DNA from: an uncultured Clostridia bacterium
GTDB lineage: Bacteria > Bacillota > Clostridia > Christensenellales > UBA3700
Assembly (NCBI GenBank): GCA_937880755.1
Contig: CALGRX010000009.1
Span: 1-24,183, forward strand
Reading direction: 5' to 3'
Length of the DNA: 24,183 nucleotides
The translations under genes were made by a program, and so were the position numbers. A model generated the notes under the pieces. That model worked only from the letters and a program-made list of their open reading frames with translations. It searched no databases and was not told where the DNA came from. This document shows positions 16,029 through 23,299 of the stretch, piece by piece. The stretch's first letter is position 1. The number at the start of each line of letters is the position of its first letter.

Positions 16029-16970
16029 CTAATTATTATTTTCTCTTATACGCCATAAGGCTGCTGGGTGATGAGCTATGTTCGATATAATTGTTTCATT
16101 ATCAAACAACAGTTCCGGTGCGTAGGTTTTGCCTTTTAACTTATCTAAAAATTCCTTTTCGCCGGCAGTAAACTCAAGTAAATTTTTAACGTAGGCAATT
16201 ACCTTTTCTTTCGCCTTTTCTATATCAAACTTATCATCTTTTGATATAACGGGTTTTAATTGCGTTTTATACTTCCTATAATCTAATCTTTCAACGTTTT
16301 TATAATCTAGGCTTTGAATATCATAATCACCGCCGATAGCGTTATAAAATATAAGACATTTTCTTAAAAGTTCAGTTTCTCTTATAACGTTATTTTCTAT
16401 CATAGCGTTTACGTCGTATAAATCTCTTGGCGTAGCACGTGATAAAAGCGCGTTGATTTTGCTTGCGTAAAGTTCAATAGTATTATGCGTTAATACTTCA
16501 AAATCTTCCACAATACCCTTTGTTAAAATCTTTTTCTTTTCAAGCGGTAAAACGTGGCATCTATCCAAGAAATTGATTTCAACCTTTATATTGTCACGGT
16601 TCCCCGCGTTGTTAATGTAATAAAATAAGAACGACGTTAAAGCGAAATGGTCACGAGAATCTGCAAGAGAATAACCTTCTTGCCACATATAATCGGTCAA
16701 ACGCTTTTTGAATTTCTCTTTAATTTCGGGCAATTCTTCCCTATCGACGTTTACCGTAAAATCTAAATCTATGTCAACCGATAGGCGCGGAAGCTCCACT
16801 GCTGTTAAGTTGATTGCCGTTCCGCCTTTAAGCGCAAGTTTATCCTTAAAAACAACGTCGCTATTTATAAATTTTAGGATTTCAGAAAGACGTAAAACTT
16901 TTTCCAAAGTATCTTTTATAAAGTTAGATTCTTGGGCAAGTATTGTCAAGTATTGTCTTGAAAATTCCAT
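16029..16970 (-). CDS. abiEii: AbiEii nucleotidyltransferase toxin
   Basis: 313 residues. It contains the AbiEii nucleotidyltransferase signature: LALKGGTAINL (KGGT at 48-51) followed by LSVDIDLDF with acidic residues D66, D68 and D70. The later block KINALLSRATPRDLYDV carries the conserved Lys/Arg and RDLYD. Characterised family members block growth by NTP-dependent nucleotidyl transfer and cause abortive infection or plasmid stabilisation. The start codon overlaps the stop of abiEi by one base (TAATG), with GGGGGA as ribosome site, so toxin translation is coupled to the antitoxin. All motifs are intact. Confidence 0.9.
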   Translation of the reverse strand: MEFSRQYLTILAQESNFIKDTLEKVLRLSEILKFINSDVVFKDKLALKGGTAINLTAVELPRLSVDIDLDFTVNVDREELPEIKEKFKKRLTDYMWQEGYSLADSRDHFALTSFLFYYINNAGNRDNIKVEINFLDRCHVLPLEKKKILTKGIVEDFEVLTHNTIELYASKINALLSRATPRDLYDVNAMIENNVIRETELLRKCLIFYNAIGGDYDIQSLDYKNVERLDYRKYKTQLKPVISKDDKFDIEKAKEKVIAYVKNLLEFTAGEKEFLDKLKGKTYAPELLFDNETIISNIAHHPAALWRIRENNN

Positions 16971-17707
16971 TAATATCCCCCATTTAACCGAGATTTAAGA
17001 TTTTTAGGAGCCATAAGTTTCCACTTAGAATTAAATTCTATATCTTTATACTCGTCTTGTAAAAAATATTTTATTTGATTGGTTAGTTTGCTTTTACACT
17101 CTTCAAAAAACGAATCGGTCAACATAAATTTGTCTTTGAAATGTTCTAAAACATAGCCCGCTTTTTGATATAAAAATACCGAATTGTAAGCTTTTAACGT
17201 TTCAAGCAGTTTATTCTCGTCCAAAACACGTATTTGGTCAAGCGCATTTAAGATTTCGTCAATTCCACCACCTGCATCAATATCGTCAAGGCAGTCAATA
17301 ACCGTACGCTCAAGAGACGTTACACGAACTGCAGCAGTTATTATATTCATAATTTGAACGTCGCGCTTAGCTGGTTTACGAACATAGTCGATATCGTCAA
17401 AAGTAAAATCATTGAAGCGCTTTTTGCTGCCCACCGTTACGGTATTAAACACTTGATTAGCCACGCCGAAATATTCAAACGCAGAATGATAGCACACGAA
17501 AGCATCCTCAGCGATTTTTGTAGCAAGCTCAAACTTTGTCGTAAGCGGATATCCTGAAGCATCAACGTGAACATATAAACCGTTACGCACCTTAACGATT
17601 TTTTTAGAACGGACTTGTCCCGTTATCCAATTTTCGTATTGTTTATCATTTTTGAAATTTCCTATTACGTCCTTTTTAGTTAACGTATAAGGCAAAAATT
17701 TAACCAT
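16970..17707 (-). CDS. abiEi: AbiEi antitoxin and autorepressor
   Basis: 245 residues with an N-terminal winged helix (TKKDVIGNF...GLYVHVD), a central AbiEi domain (DAFVCYHSAFEYFG, VTSLERTVIDCLDDID) and a C-terminal helical part. The family neutralises AbiEii and binds inverted repeats in its own promoter. The gene lies directly upstream of abiEii. Its promoter (17738-17766) falls inside an inverted-repeat unit, as expected of autorepression. GAGGA precedes the ATG. Confidence 0.9.
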   Translation of the reverse strand: MVKFLPYTLTKKDVIGNFKNDKQYENWITGQVRSKKIVKVRNGLYVHVDASGYPLTTKFELATKIAEDAFVCYHSAFEYFGVANQVFNTVTVGSKKRFNDFTFDDIDYVRKPAKRDVQIMNIITAAVRVTSLERTVIDCLDDIDAGGGIDEILNALDQIRVLDENKLLETLKAYNSVFLYQKAGYVLEHFKDKFMLTDSFFEECKSKLTNQIKYFLQDEYKDIEFNSKWKLMAPKNLKSRLNGGY

Positions 17708-17729
17708 TTACTAATCCTCAAAAAATCAG

Positions 17730-17926
17730 TTTTAACTATTTTAGCATAAAACACTGTAAAAGTCAAGGGGTTTGTGTGCATTTAGTTAAAACATTATACC
17801 TAATTTTCGCAATTTCCGTAGAAAAATCAACGGATTTTGCGCATTTTAGGTATAACCAGTATTACTTTAACCGTTTTGACGCAAAACACTGATAAATGTA
17901 AGTGTTTTGTGCGTGTTTGGTTAAAA
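17730..17926 (-). promoter_or_regulatory. abiE promoter and three 62-bp inverted-repeat units
   Basis: The minus-strand promoter is TTGACT (17766-17761), a 17-nt spacer and TAAAAT (17743-17738) with extended TGC. It is embedded in the first of three inverted-repeat units: A 17730-17791, B 17794-17855 and C 17865-17926. Each unit has two 26-nt arms around a 10-nt spacer. Arm ends are complementary (TTTTAAC/GTTAAAA in A, TTATACC/GGTATAA in B, TTTAACC/GGTTAAA in C), with a less well paired centre. The -35 overlaps the spacer of A and the -10 lies in one arm. The arms resemble the 23-bp inverted repeats reported for AbiEi operators, so these are probably AbiEi sites. Confidence 0.7.
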
Positions 17927-17953
17927 AGAAAAATCGGTGGTAAAAACCACCGA
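17924..17953 (-). terminator. rho-independent terminator of the XRE repressor gene
   Basis: TCGGTGG and CCACCGA (17934-17953) form a perfect 7-bp hairpin around 6 nt. On the minus strand it is followed by TTTTTCTTTTT. It separates the XRE gene from the abiE operator region. Confidence 0.8.
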
Positions 17954-17997
17954 CCTATTTTTAAAAGATTATAATAATTAAAAAACCTTATCAACAA

Positions 17998-18231
17998 TTA
18001 ATCGTCTATTTCATCAAATAACTCATCATCGAAAAAGTCTTTTAGTGTAATGCCAAAAGTTGCAACGATTTGATATATAGTGTCTAATTTAACAGTTTTA
18101 TATTTGCCGTCTACCGTAACGGAAATAGTAGAACGAGGAATTCCACCATTCTTGTAAAGTTGATACTGAGTCATATTACGTTCTTCAAGTAAATTCTCTA
18201 CTCTTTTGCCTACTGCTTCAGATAATTTCAT
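17998..18231 (-). CDS. small XRE-family repressor
   Basis: 77 residues. I start at the ATG at 18231, 5 nt after AAGGAGG; an upstream ATG at 18267 lacks a ribosome site. Residues about 5-65 form an XRE helix-turn-helix: RVENLLEERNMTQYQLYKNGGIPRSTISVTVDG...TIYQIVATFGITLKDFF. This is the compact Cro/CI-like type found in mobile elements. It is divergent from the SLOG-family gene across an intergenic region with three similar operators, so it probably represses itself and that gene. Confidence 0.85.
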   Translation of the reverse strand: MKLSEAVGKRVENLLEERNMTQYQLYKNGGIPRSTISVTVDGKYKTVKLDTIYQIVATFGITLKDFFDDELFDEIDD

Positions 18232-18244
18232 AGTTACCTCCTTG

Positions 18245-18349
18245 CGTTTATCACAATAAACGTTCATTGCAATAATTATAGTTTGCGCAATTTAATATTT
18301 AGTTTATTGTACTGAACGCTTTTCAACAGATAGTTCATTGTGATAAACT
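18245..18349. promoter_or_regulatory. three palindromic operators of the XRE repressor
   Basis: Related dyads lie at 18245-18262 (CGTTTATCACAATAAACG), 18301-18318 (AGTTTATTGTACTGAACG) and 18332-18349 (AGTTCATTGTGATAAACT). The consensus is GTTTATTGTGATAAAC. The first overlaps the leader of the repressor gene, and the third lies 10 bp before the ribosome site of the divergent gene. A minus-strand TATAAT lies between the first two sites. Confidence 0.7.
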
Positions 18350-18371
18350 ATTGTATAAACGGAGGTTTCTT

Positions 18372-18824
18372 ATGATAATTACCTTTTGTGGACATTCTAA
18401 CTGTTTGTTTAGTGATGACATCAAAGAACAAATTAAAAATATTCTTCTAGACGAGATAATAAAAAACCCCACCTGCAGGTTTTACTTAGGTGGGTATGGT
18501 GATTTTGATGGATTGTGTTTACGTACGTTAAAAGATTTGAAAGCCGATTTTCCGGAGATTGAACTTATATTTATTACGCCCTATCTTGATAAGAATTACT
18601 CTAAGTTAGAGTTCGCTAAATATCATTATGACGACGTTATCTTTCCTCCTCTTGAAAGCGTTACACGCAAATTTGCTATCATAAAACGAAACGAATGGAT
18701 GGTTGAAGAAGCCGATTTAGTTATAGCTTACGTTACGTATTCTTGGGGTGGAGCGGCTAAAACTTTAGAATACGCTAAGCGCAAAAAGAAAACTATTATT
18801 AATCTTGCTGAAAAAAACTTGTAA
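18372..18824 (+). CDS. SLOG-family (DprA/LOG-like Rossmann) protein
   Basis: 150 residues from the ATG at 18372, which is 6 nt after CGGAGG; an in-frame ATG at 18351 has no ribosome site and lies next to the third operator. MIITFCGHSN opens a Rossmann-like fold, GGYGDFDG (40-47) is the nucleotide-binding loop, and RNEWMVEEADLVIAYV (106-121) with WGGAAKT (125-131) are the SLOG/DUF1273-like signatures. Such proteins are common in mobile elements of Clostridia and are thought to bind nucleotides or nucleotide-derived ligands. The actual role here is unknown; control by the divergent XRE protein is likely. Confidence 0.8.
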   Translation: MIITFCGHSNCLFSDDIKEQIKNILLDEIIKNPTCRFYLGGYGDFDGLCLRTLKDLKADFPEIELIFITPYLDKNYSKLEFAKYHYDDVIFPPLESVTRKFAIIKRNEWMVEEADLVIAYVTYSWGGAAKTLEYAKRKKKTIINLAEKNL

Positions 18825-18836
18825 ATAATTGCGACG

Positions 18837-18854
18837 TGTACAATGCGTTGTACA
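18837..18854. promoter_or_regulatory. 18-bp inverted repeat TGTACAA-TGCG-TTGTACA
   Basis: Perfect 7-bp arms around TGCG, 12 bp after the SLOG gene and just upstream of the promoter of the 378-residue gene. There is no T tract, so it is more likely a protein-binding site than a terminator. No binder can be named. Confidence 0.5.
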
Positions 18855-18862
18855 GTAAATTG

Positions 18863-18938
18863 TTGCTATAAACTTTAAAAAATTTTATAATATATGACAC
18901 ATGTTGTCATCTTTACTTTGATATAATGGTGACATAAA
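18863..18938 (+). promoter_or_regulatory. promoter and iteron-like operator of the 378-residue gene
   Basis: TTGCTA (18863-18868), a 17-nt spacer and TATAAT (18886-18891) form a plausible promoter; a second TATAAT lies at 18922-18927. Over the first start region lies ATGACA-CATGT-TGTCAT (18894-18910), close to repeat 6 of the downstream array (ATGACAAATCTATGTCAT). TGACATAAA at 18930-18938 is the reverse complement of TTTATGTCA, the core of the array repeats. Confidence 0.55.
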
Positions 18939-18955
18939 CTAGAAAAGGACTAATA

Positions 18956-20092
18956 TTGCGTATGAAAAACTCTTTAGTAAGATTTCAAGGTCAAGTAGTA
19001 AAGGTTAACGTTAGCAACAACATTATAGAAATGATTACTGAAAACGACGAGAAACTTGTTTTCGAAGCAAACAAAAATAACTTTTCTATTGATTATAACG
19101 TAGGTAATCTTGGAAGCGCCGTTTGTTTTGATGAAAACGGAAAACCATATTACCCTAATCAGTTAGCTTGCAAATTTGAAAACGGCAACACTTACTCTAT
19201 TAGTGAGCTTGATTACTGTACTTCCGTAAAAGGAAAAACGTCCGTTGTTCACGATAAAATTTTCCATGAAGTATTTATACAATTATCGGATGGTGAAGAC
19301 GATTTTACTTACTGCGATATTTTACTTCAATCCGATAACATAACGGCACGTATAAACGGTCAAATCTTGCAAGCAAAAGAACATAGAGTTTTTGCTGGAT
19401 ATTATACCCGTTACGATGGTTTCCCATTTCTCGTCGTAGACGTTATTCCCAACCTTGAAACAAACGAAAAACTAGTTATATGTAAGAGGCAAAGGTACAA
19501 AAAACACGATGACCCATACTTCGCTCTATCCTATGAAGAGTTTTGTAAAGAGGTAGAAGTTGATGGCGAAATAGTTAAAAAATATTGCCGAATGACTGGG
19601 CATGAAAAACTTCATCAACAAGTTATTGAAATGCTTATTGAAGATGGTTACCGCGCTCCAATTAGGCATATAAAAAAGATAGATGTAATACGAGAAAGGA
19701 GACAAAGTAAAACATATTCAGCTTATGCAAAGGACCTCTGTAATTGGTTTAAAGAAGACTATGAACGCTATATGTGTTGCAAAGAGAACAAGTCTCGCAT
19801 CGGCGTTACAAAAAAAGAGTTTCAAATACTAGTAGAAGATTTATCTTTTATACAAACCTGCCTAAAAACAACCTTATCGGACTATAAAAATTATTTTTTA
19901 GAGCGCTTTAAAGAGAAAAAATCTATACGACAATACGCTAAAGAGCATAATCTCAACCGTGGAAGCGTAGATTATATTCAAAAGAAATTAATCACTGCCC
20001 TTGCCAAAGCGCTTGAAGAAAGAGACAAGTCAGACGGAATAAAACGACTGCTAGACCCGAACTCAACTGAATTTAATTTTGACGATTGTTAA
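18956..20092 (+). CDS. putative DNA-binding initiator or partition-type protein with C-terminal HTH
   Basis: 378 residues. The TTG at 18956 is 6 nt from AAGGA; an ATG two codons later (18962) is the alternative. The N-terminal about 200 residues look beta-rich and are not recognised. The C-terminus (about 315-355) resembles a sigma-70 region 4 type helix-turn-helix: KKSIRQYAKEHNLNRGSVDYIQKKL. It ends at a strong terminator, beyond which lies an array of six repeats. Similar sequences lie in its own promoter. That arrangement, autoregulated gene plus downstream iterons, is typical of plasmid-type replication initiators or centromere-binding proteins. No catalytic motif is visible. The function is inferred from context only. 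Confidence 0.5.
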   Translation: MRMKNSLVRFQGQVVKVNVSNNIIEMITENDEKLVFEANKNNFSIDYNVGNLGSAVCFDENGKPYYPNQLACKFENGNTYSISELDYCTSVKGKTSVVHDKIFHEVFIQLSDGEDDFTYCDILLQSDNITARINGQILQAKEHRVFAGYYTRYDGFPFLVVDVIPNLETNEKLVICKRQRYKKHDDPYFALSYEEFCKEVEVDGEIVKKYCRMTGHEKLHQQVIEMLIEDGYRAPIRHIKKIDVIRERRQSKTYSAYAKDLCNWFKEDYERYMCCKENKSRIGVTKKEFQILVEDLSFIQTCLKTTLSDYKNYFLERFKEKKSIRQYAKEHNLNRGSVDYIQKKLITALAKALEERDKSDGIKRLLDPNSTEFNFDDC

Positions 20093-20110
20093 AAGCAATC
20101 GTCTTTTTTT
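20081..20110 (+). terminator. rho-independent terminator overlapping the end of the 378-residue gene
   Basis: GACGATTG (20081-20088) and CAATCGTC (20096-20103) form a perfect 8-bp stem followed by seven Ts. The stem includes the last codons and the stop codon. Confidence 0.85.
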
Positions 20111-20582
20111 ATGTCATTTTTATGTGTTTCCTATCGAATTCAGGGATTAAAAGTGAAGGGATTAATTGCTCTCCTATGTCAAGTTTATGTCTTTTCTAAT
20201 AAATCTCCCTTTTAGGTGAACGGATTGATAAAGACCTCTCCTTAATCACTATGTCAAATTTATGTTTCTATCGAATCAAGCTGGCTACCTATTGAGGAGA
20301 CAAATAAGAAGCAAACCGACTTTATGTCAAATTTATGTTACAATCTAACGCTTCTGCCTACCACTTGAAGGGACTTATTAAAAAACATAAATTTTTGCGG
20401 ACCAACGTTCAAAAAATTGTGCAATAGGATATTAGGAAAGAAAAATAGCGAATTATGTCAAATTTATGCGGTTTCGATTTAAATGTCCCTTAGTAGTGAA
20501 GGGTGTTAATCGAAAACAAGCGATTTATGACAAATCTATGTCATTTCGAGTTTCGTGTCCTTGGATAAGTGAAGGGATAAAT
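20110..20582 (+). repeat. array of six composite repeats (iteron-like; candidate origin or centromere)
   Basis: Box A, consensus TATGTCAAATTTATGT, starts at 20110, 20175, 20250, 20323, 20454 and 20526. Each is followed by box B, consensus AGTGAAGGGATTAAT, starting at 20152, 20214, 20291 (degenerate), 20364, 20495 and 20568. The A-to-B start distance is 42, 39, 41, 41, 41 and 42 bp, about four helical turns, while distances between units vary from 65 to 131 bp. Box B is often preceded by CCCTT, giving a weak dyad with GAAGGG. An extra AT-rich stretch (about 20380-20450) separates units 4 and 5. There is no reading frame. It is not CRISPR, because the intervals share motifs and have no constant long repeat. 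Confidence 0.8.
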
Positions 20583-20606
20583 AATTTAGTTAAGGAGGTG
20601 GTGCTT

Positions 20607-20618
20607 ATGTGCTACTAA
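20607..20618 (+). CDS. possible three-codon leader ORF (MCY)
   Basis: ATG-TGC-TAC-TAA follows a full-strength AAGGAGG with 9 nt spacing. It lies 59 bp before the ATG of the DUF6291-like gene. The same frame beyond the stop continues for 14 codons to a second stop. Either it is a minimal regulatory ORF or the strong site belongs to a degraded small gene. Confidence 0.3.
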   Translation: MCY

Positions 20619-20676
20619 ACAGGCAACGCAGATGAGCCTATAAACGTTCTGCAAATAAATTAAAAAGGAGATTAAA

Positions 20677-21393
20677 ATGGAGAAAAATTTATCTCGATTT
20701 ACGTTCTACAATATGTATTGGAACGTAATCAAAAACGCCGAAGACGAAGAAATTGGACGGTTTATTAAAGCCGTTTGCGCCTTTGTCTTTGACGACGTAC
20801 CGATGGCTCCACCTACGTCAGCACAAGAGGATTATTATCAGGCTTGTATTCTATCCGAACTAACCGAAGTTAAGCGCATTGAAGCGCAAGGAAAAGTTCC
20901 TAAAAAGTACAATCAAAAGATGCTCCACTTTGCGTTCTTAGACGTGTATTACAAAGCCATCAAATTGATGAACGACGAAGATAGCGGCGCTTATTTAAGA
21001 GCACTTTGCACCTACTCGTTCGACGGCAAGCAACCTACCAAATTAAAACCACCGGTGGACGATTTTTTTGAGTTCGCAAAACTAAAACTAGAACTCTCGA
21101 AACTACGTGCAACAAGTGGTAAGAAAGGTGGTAAAACCCAACGTGTTAAAGTTACTGACGAAGAAATCGATAGCCGAACGGAAAAACACGAATGTATCCT
21201 CTCTTTTGAAGACTTTATGAAAGCACATCCGCATATCGTAAACGACCTCTATCAAAGCAACAAGCATCTTTTAGACGGTATCGAAGATTGGACGCCTCTC
21301 GACGTTGGATTAGATTATAGCGGTTATAAAAACTGTAAAAGTCTAACCAAAATACTTGAACACCGAAAGGAGATAGAACATGCAATTTGGTAG
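20677..21393 (+). CDS. DUF6291-like protein with internal duplication
   Basis: 238 residues, ATG 6-7 nt after AAGGAG. Two copies of a helical unit are visible. At about 6-75 it reads FTFYNMYWNVIKNAEDEEIGRF and continues to the TSAQEDYYQACI region. At about 88-150 it reads FAFLDVYYKAIKLMNDEDSGAY and continues to FFEFAKLKLELSK. Then comes GKKGGK, a basic linker also seen in phage and element proteins of the DUF6291 type, which I recall as replication-associated. The C-terminus is a separate about 85-residue region. Its place after the repeat array fits a replication or maintenance role. The assignment is from pattern memory. Confidence 0.55.
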   Translation: MEKNLSRFTFYNMYWNVIKNAEDEEIGRFIKAVCAFVFDDVPMAPPTSAQEDYYQACILSELTEVKRIEAQGKVPKKYNQKMLHFAFLDVYYKAIKLMNDEDSGAYLRALCTYSFDGKQPTKLKPPVDDFFEFAKLKLELSKLRATSGKKGGKTQRVKVTDEEIDSRTEKHECILSFEDFMKAHPHIVNDLYQSNKHLLDGIEDWTPLDVGLDYSGYKNCKSLTKILEHRKEIEHAIW

Positions 21394-21538
21394 CAAGCAA
21401 ATTAAGAAGCAACACGGAAGCCAAATAAAGGTTTTCGGTAGCAGGCTAAGAAAATGCAGTTTCCCTGCATTTTACAACTTGGAAAGTGGGACACCCACCT
21501 TTCCCCTCGTCCACTGGACAAACAATAAAAACATTTAA
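21380..21538 (+). CDS. small basic protein, 52 residues, unknown
   Basis: The ATG lies 7 nt after AAAGGAG and overlaps the last 14 bp of the DUF6291-like gene in another frame. The product is Lys/Gln-rich at its start (GSKQIKKQHGSQIK) and has no domain I recognise. The strong ribosome site and overlapping start favour a real, translationally coupled gene, but the composition is not decisive. Confidence 0.4.
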   Translation: MQFGSKQIKKQHGSQIKVFGSRLRKCSFPAFYNLESGTPTFPLVHWTNNKNI

Positions 21539-21557
21539 TTAAAAGGAGAAAAAATTT

Positions 21558-21905
21558 ATGAAGAAACCTATTTACAAAACTGTTATTACAAGCAACGGGC
21601 ATTACAACCCTAAAAAATGGCTCAAGACCTTATGCGAATTTCTATTAAGCTTATCAAATACAGAGAACAAAATTCTCTATCTGCTTAAACAAGAACCTCG
21701 CACTATTGAAGAAATTGTTCTTGGTCACTTTGTATTAAAACATCCTGAGATTGAAGATTACGCTAGCGATATTTTAGAATATTTTATGGATAACCTTCGC
21801 TATGAAGAATGTTTTACTTATGAAGAAGACACTTTGCTTTTAACTATTACGTTAGAAGAAAAATTCTTTGAGCTTTGTAAAGAACTCGGCATTAAAATCG
21901 CATGA
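21558..21905 (+). CDS. small protein upstream of relaxase, possible relaxosome accessory factor
   Basis: 115 residues, with AAAAGGAG before the ATG. It is mostly helical and may hold a winged helix at about 35-95 (NTENKILYLLKQEPRTIEEIVLGHF). Its stop overlaps the relaxase start by 4 nt (ATGA), so the two are translationally coupled. Position and size suggest an oriT-binding or relaxosome helper protein. No family is recognised. Confidence 0.6.
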   Translation: MKKPIYKTVITSNGHYNPKKWLKTLCEFLLSLSNTENKILYLLKQEPRTIEEIVLGHFVLKHPEIEDYASDILEYFMDNLRYEECFTYEEDTLLLTITLEEKFFELCKELGIKIA

Positions 21906-23254
21906 GTCAACCGGTAATTTTTGATATAGCATATACTCCATATCGACTAAAAAAAGGTTCGTCGCAAGCGGATATTGACAAGCACGCAAAAGACCGCGCG
22001 TTCTTCGATATGTCAGGTCAAGACAATAATATCTACAAGTATATGACGGCTGAAGGCAAGATTATGGGCGAAGAAACTCAAAAGTTTACGATGCTTGAAT
22101 ACTTGCAAAAGAGCACGGGCGTGTTTAATCAAAACGGCTTACTTTCAAAACAAGAAATAAAGGAAATGAAATCACGAGCGCAGTCAGGCGAAAAAAATAT
22201 TTGGCACGGGTTTATATCGTTCAATAAAGAGAACTCAGAAAAGATAGACACGCCTGAAAAATGCATCGACTTACTTAAACGAACGTTCAACGAATTTTTT
22301 AAAGATGCCGGCTTTGACAAGGACAACATCGACCTTATGTGTGCGCTTCATTTGGACAAGACTGAACACCTACATATCCACTACGTTTTTTGGGAACGAG
22401 ACCCGAAAATTAAGAACAAGCGTGCCGCCGGTTATAAGTATAGAGCCAAAGGAAAAATTTCTAAAGATTCTATATTAAAAATGACCGAGAGATTAAACGC
22501 TTACACCATTAACGACGAACTCGACAAAAAACGAGATGAAGTTATTCAAAGTTTCTGGAAATCGGTAGCGTTTGAAAAGGCGCACTTTAAGGATTTAGTG
22601 GCAAAGACGTTAAAGGAACTTGCGAAAGAATTACCTGAGGACAAGCCTTGGTTCTACGCATCAAAAGAGATGGCACCGTTTAGACATAAAATTGATAAGG
22701 CGGTAGATTTTTTGCTCTCTTGCGATAACAATGCGTACGCCGCACACAGAAGTTTCGTAAAAGAAATGGACAAGAAAGAAGAAACCTTAAAAGGGATTAT
22801 GGGCAAGTATTATGCTAACTTAACAAAAAACGAAATGGCGTTTGCGGAGTTGTTTCCTAATCATACGGATATTCACGGCGTAGGCACAATTCATACGATT
22901 GAAAAGCTAAGATGGGATTATAAGCGTAGGCTTGGTAATATCGTTCTTAAAAAGGCGAAATACGTCCAAGACAATACTTATACCTACGACAAAAGATTCA
23001 AGCGTAAAACCAACGATAAATATCTTAAAAGAAATATCGCTATTTCCAATAAGATAATTAAAGGTTATATGCAAGGATTGTTTTCATCGATAGCCAAAAT
23101 GTTTATGCCTGAAACCAATAATTATAGGAACCGACTGCATGAAATCGAAGAAGAAATGATTGCTAAGCGTAAGGGAGAAGAACTACCCTCTTCTACCCCA
23201 CCGCCACAGCAAAACGAAAAGTACAATCGCTATAAATTCGGCAAAGGAGATTAG
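21902..23254 (+). CDS. MobL/MobP-like conjugative relaxase
   Basis: 450 residues. The HUH relaxase signature is HLHIHY at 156-161 (His156, His158, His160) inside ALHLDKTEHLHIHYVFWE. WHGFISF at about 101-107 is an upstream core strand. A candidate nucleophile Tyr lies in the N-terminal region (several between 11 and 47, such as NIYKYM). After about residue 200 the protein is helical and highly charged, ending in a Pro-rich basic tail. The enzyme nicks oriT and stays linked to the 5' end for transfer. No coupling protein follows in the window, so the element may borrow a conjugation machine. Confidence 0.8.
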   Translation: MSQPVIFDIAYTPYRLKKGSSQADIDKHAKDRAFFDMSGQDNNIYKYMTAEGKIMGEETQKFTMLEYLQKSTGVFNQNGLLSKQEIKEMKSRAQSGEKNIWHGFISFNKENSEKIDTPEKCIDLLKRTFNEFFKDAGFDKDNIDLMCALHLDKTEHLHIHYVFWERDPKIKNKRAAGYKYRAKGKISKDSILKMTERLNAYTINDELDKKRDEVIQSFWKSVAFEKAHFKDLVAKTLKELAKELPEDKPWFYASKEMAPFRHKIDKAVDFLLSCDNNAYAAHRSFVKEMDKKEETLKGIMGKYYANLTKNEMAFAELFPNHTDIHGVGTIHTIEKLRWDYKRRLGNIVLKKAKYVQDNTYTYDKRFKRKTNDKYLKRNIAISNKIIKGYMQGLFSSIAKMFMPETNNYRNRLHEIEEEMIAKRKGEELPSSTPPPQQNEKYNRYKFGKGD

Positions 23255-23299
23255 TCTAAAAAGTTTTTAAAAATATTTTCAATTTTTACGTAAAAGAGC

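Noticed and set aside
17730..17926. Integron attC-like sites
   Set aside because: Unit size and GTTAAAA ends recall attC hairpins, but the units are in direct tandem without cassettes, lack the full R/L box pattern, and there is no integron integrase. Overlap with the abiE promoter favours operators.
20110..20582. Possible CRISPR array
   Set aside because: The repeated word is only about 16 bp, inter-unit distances vary from 65 to 131 bp, the intervals share a second motif at fixed phase, and there are no cas genes.
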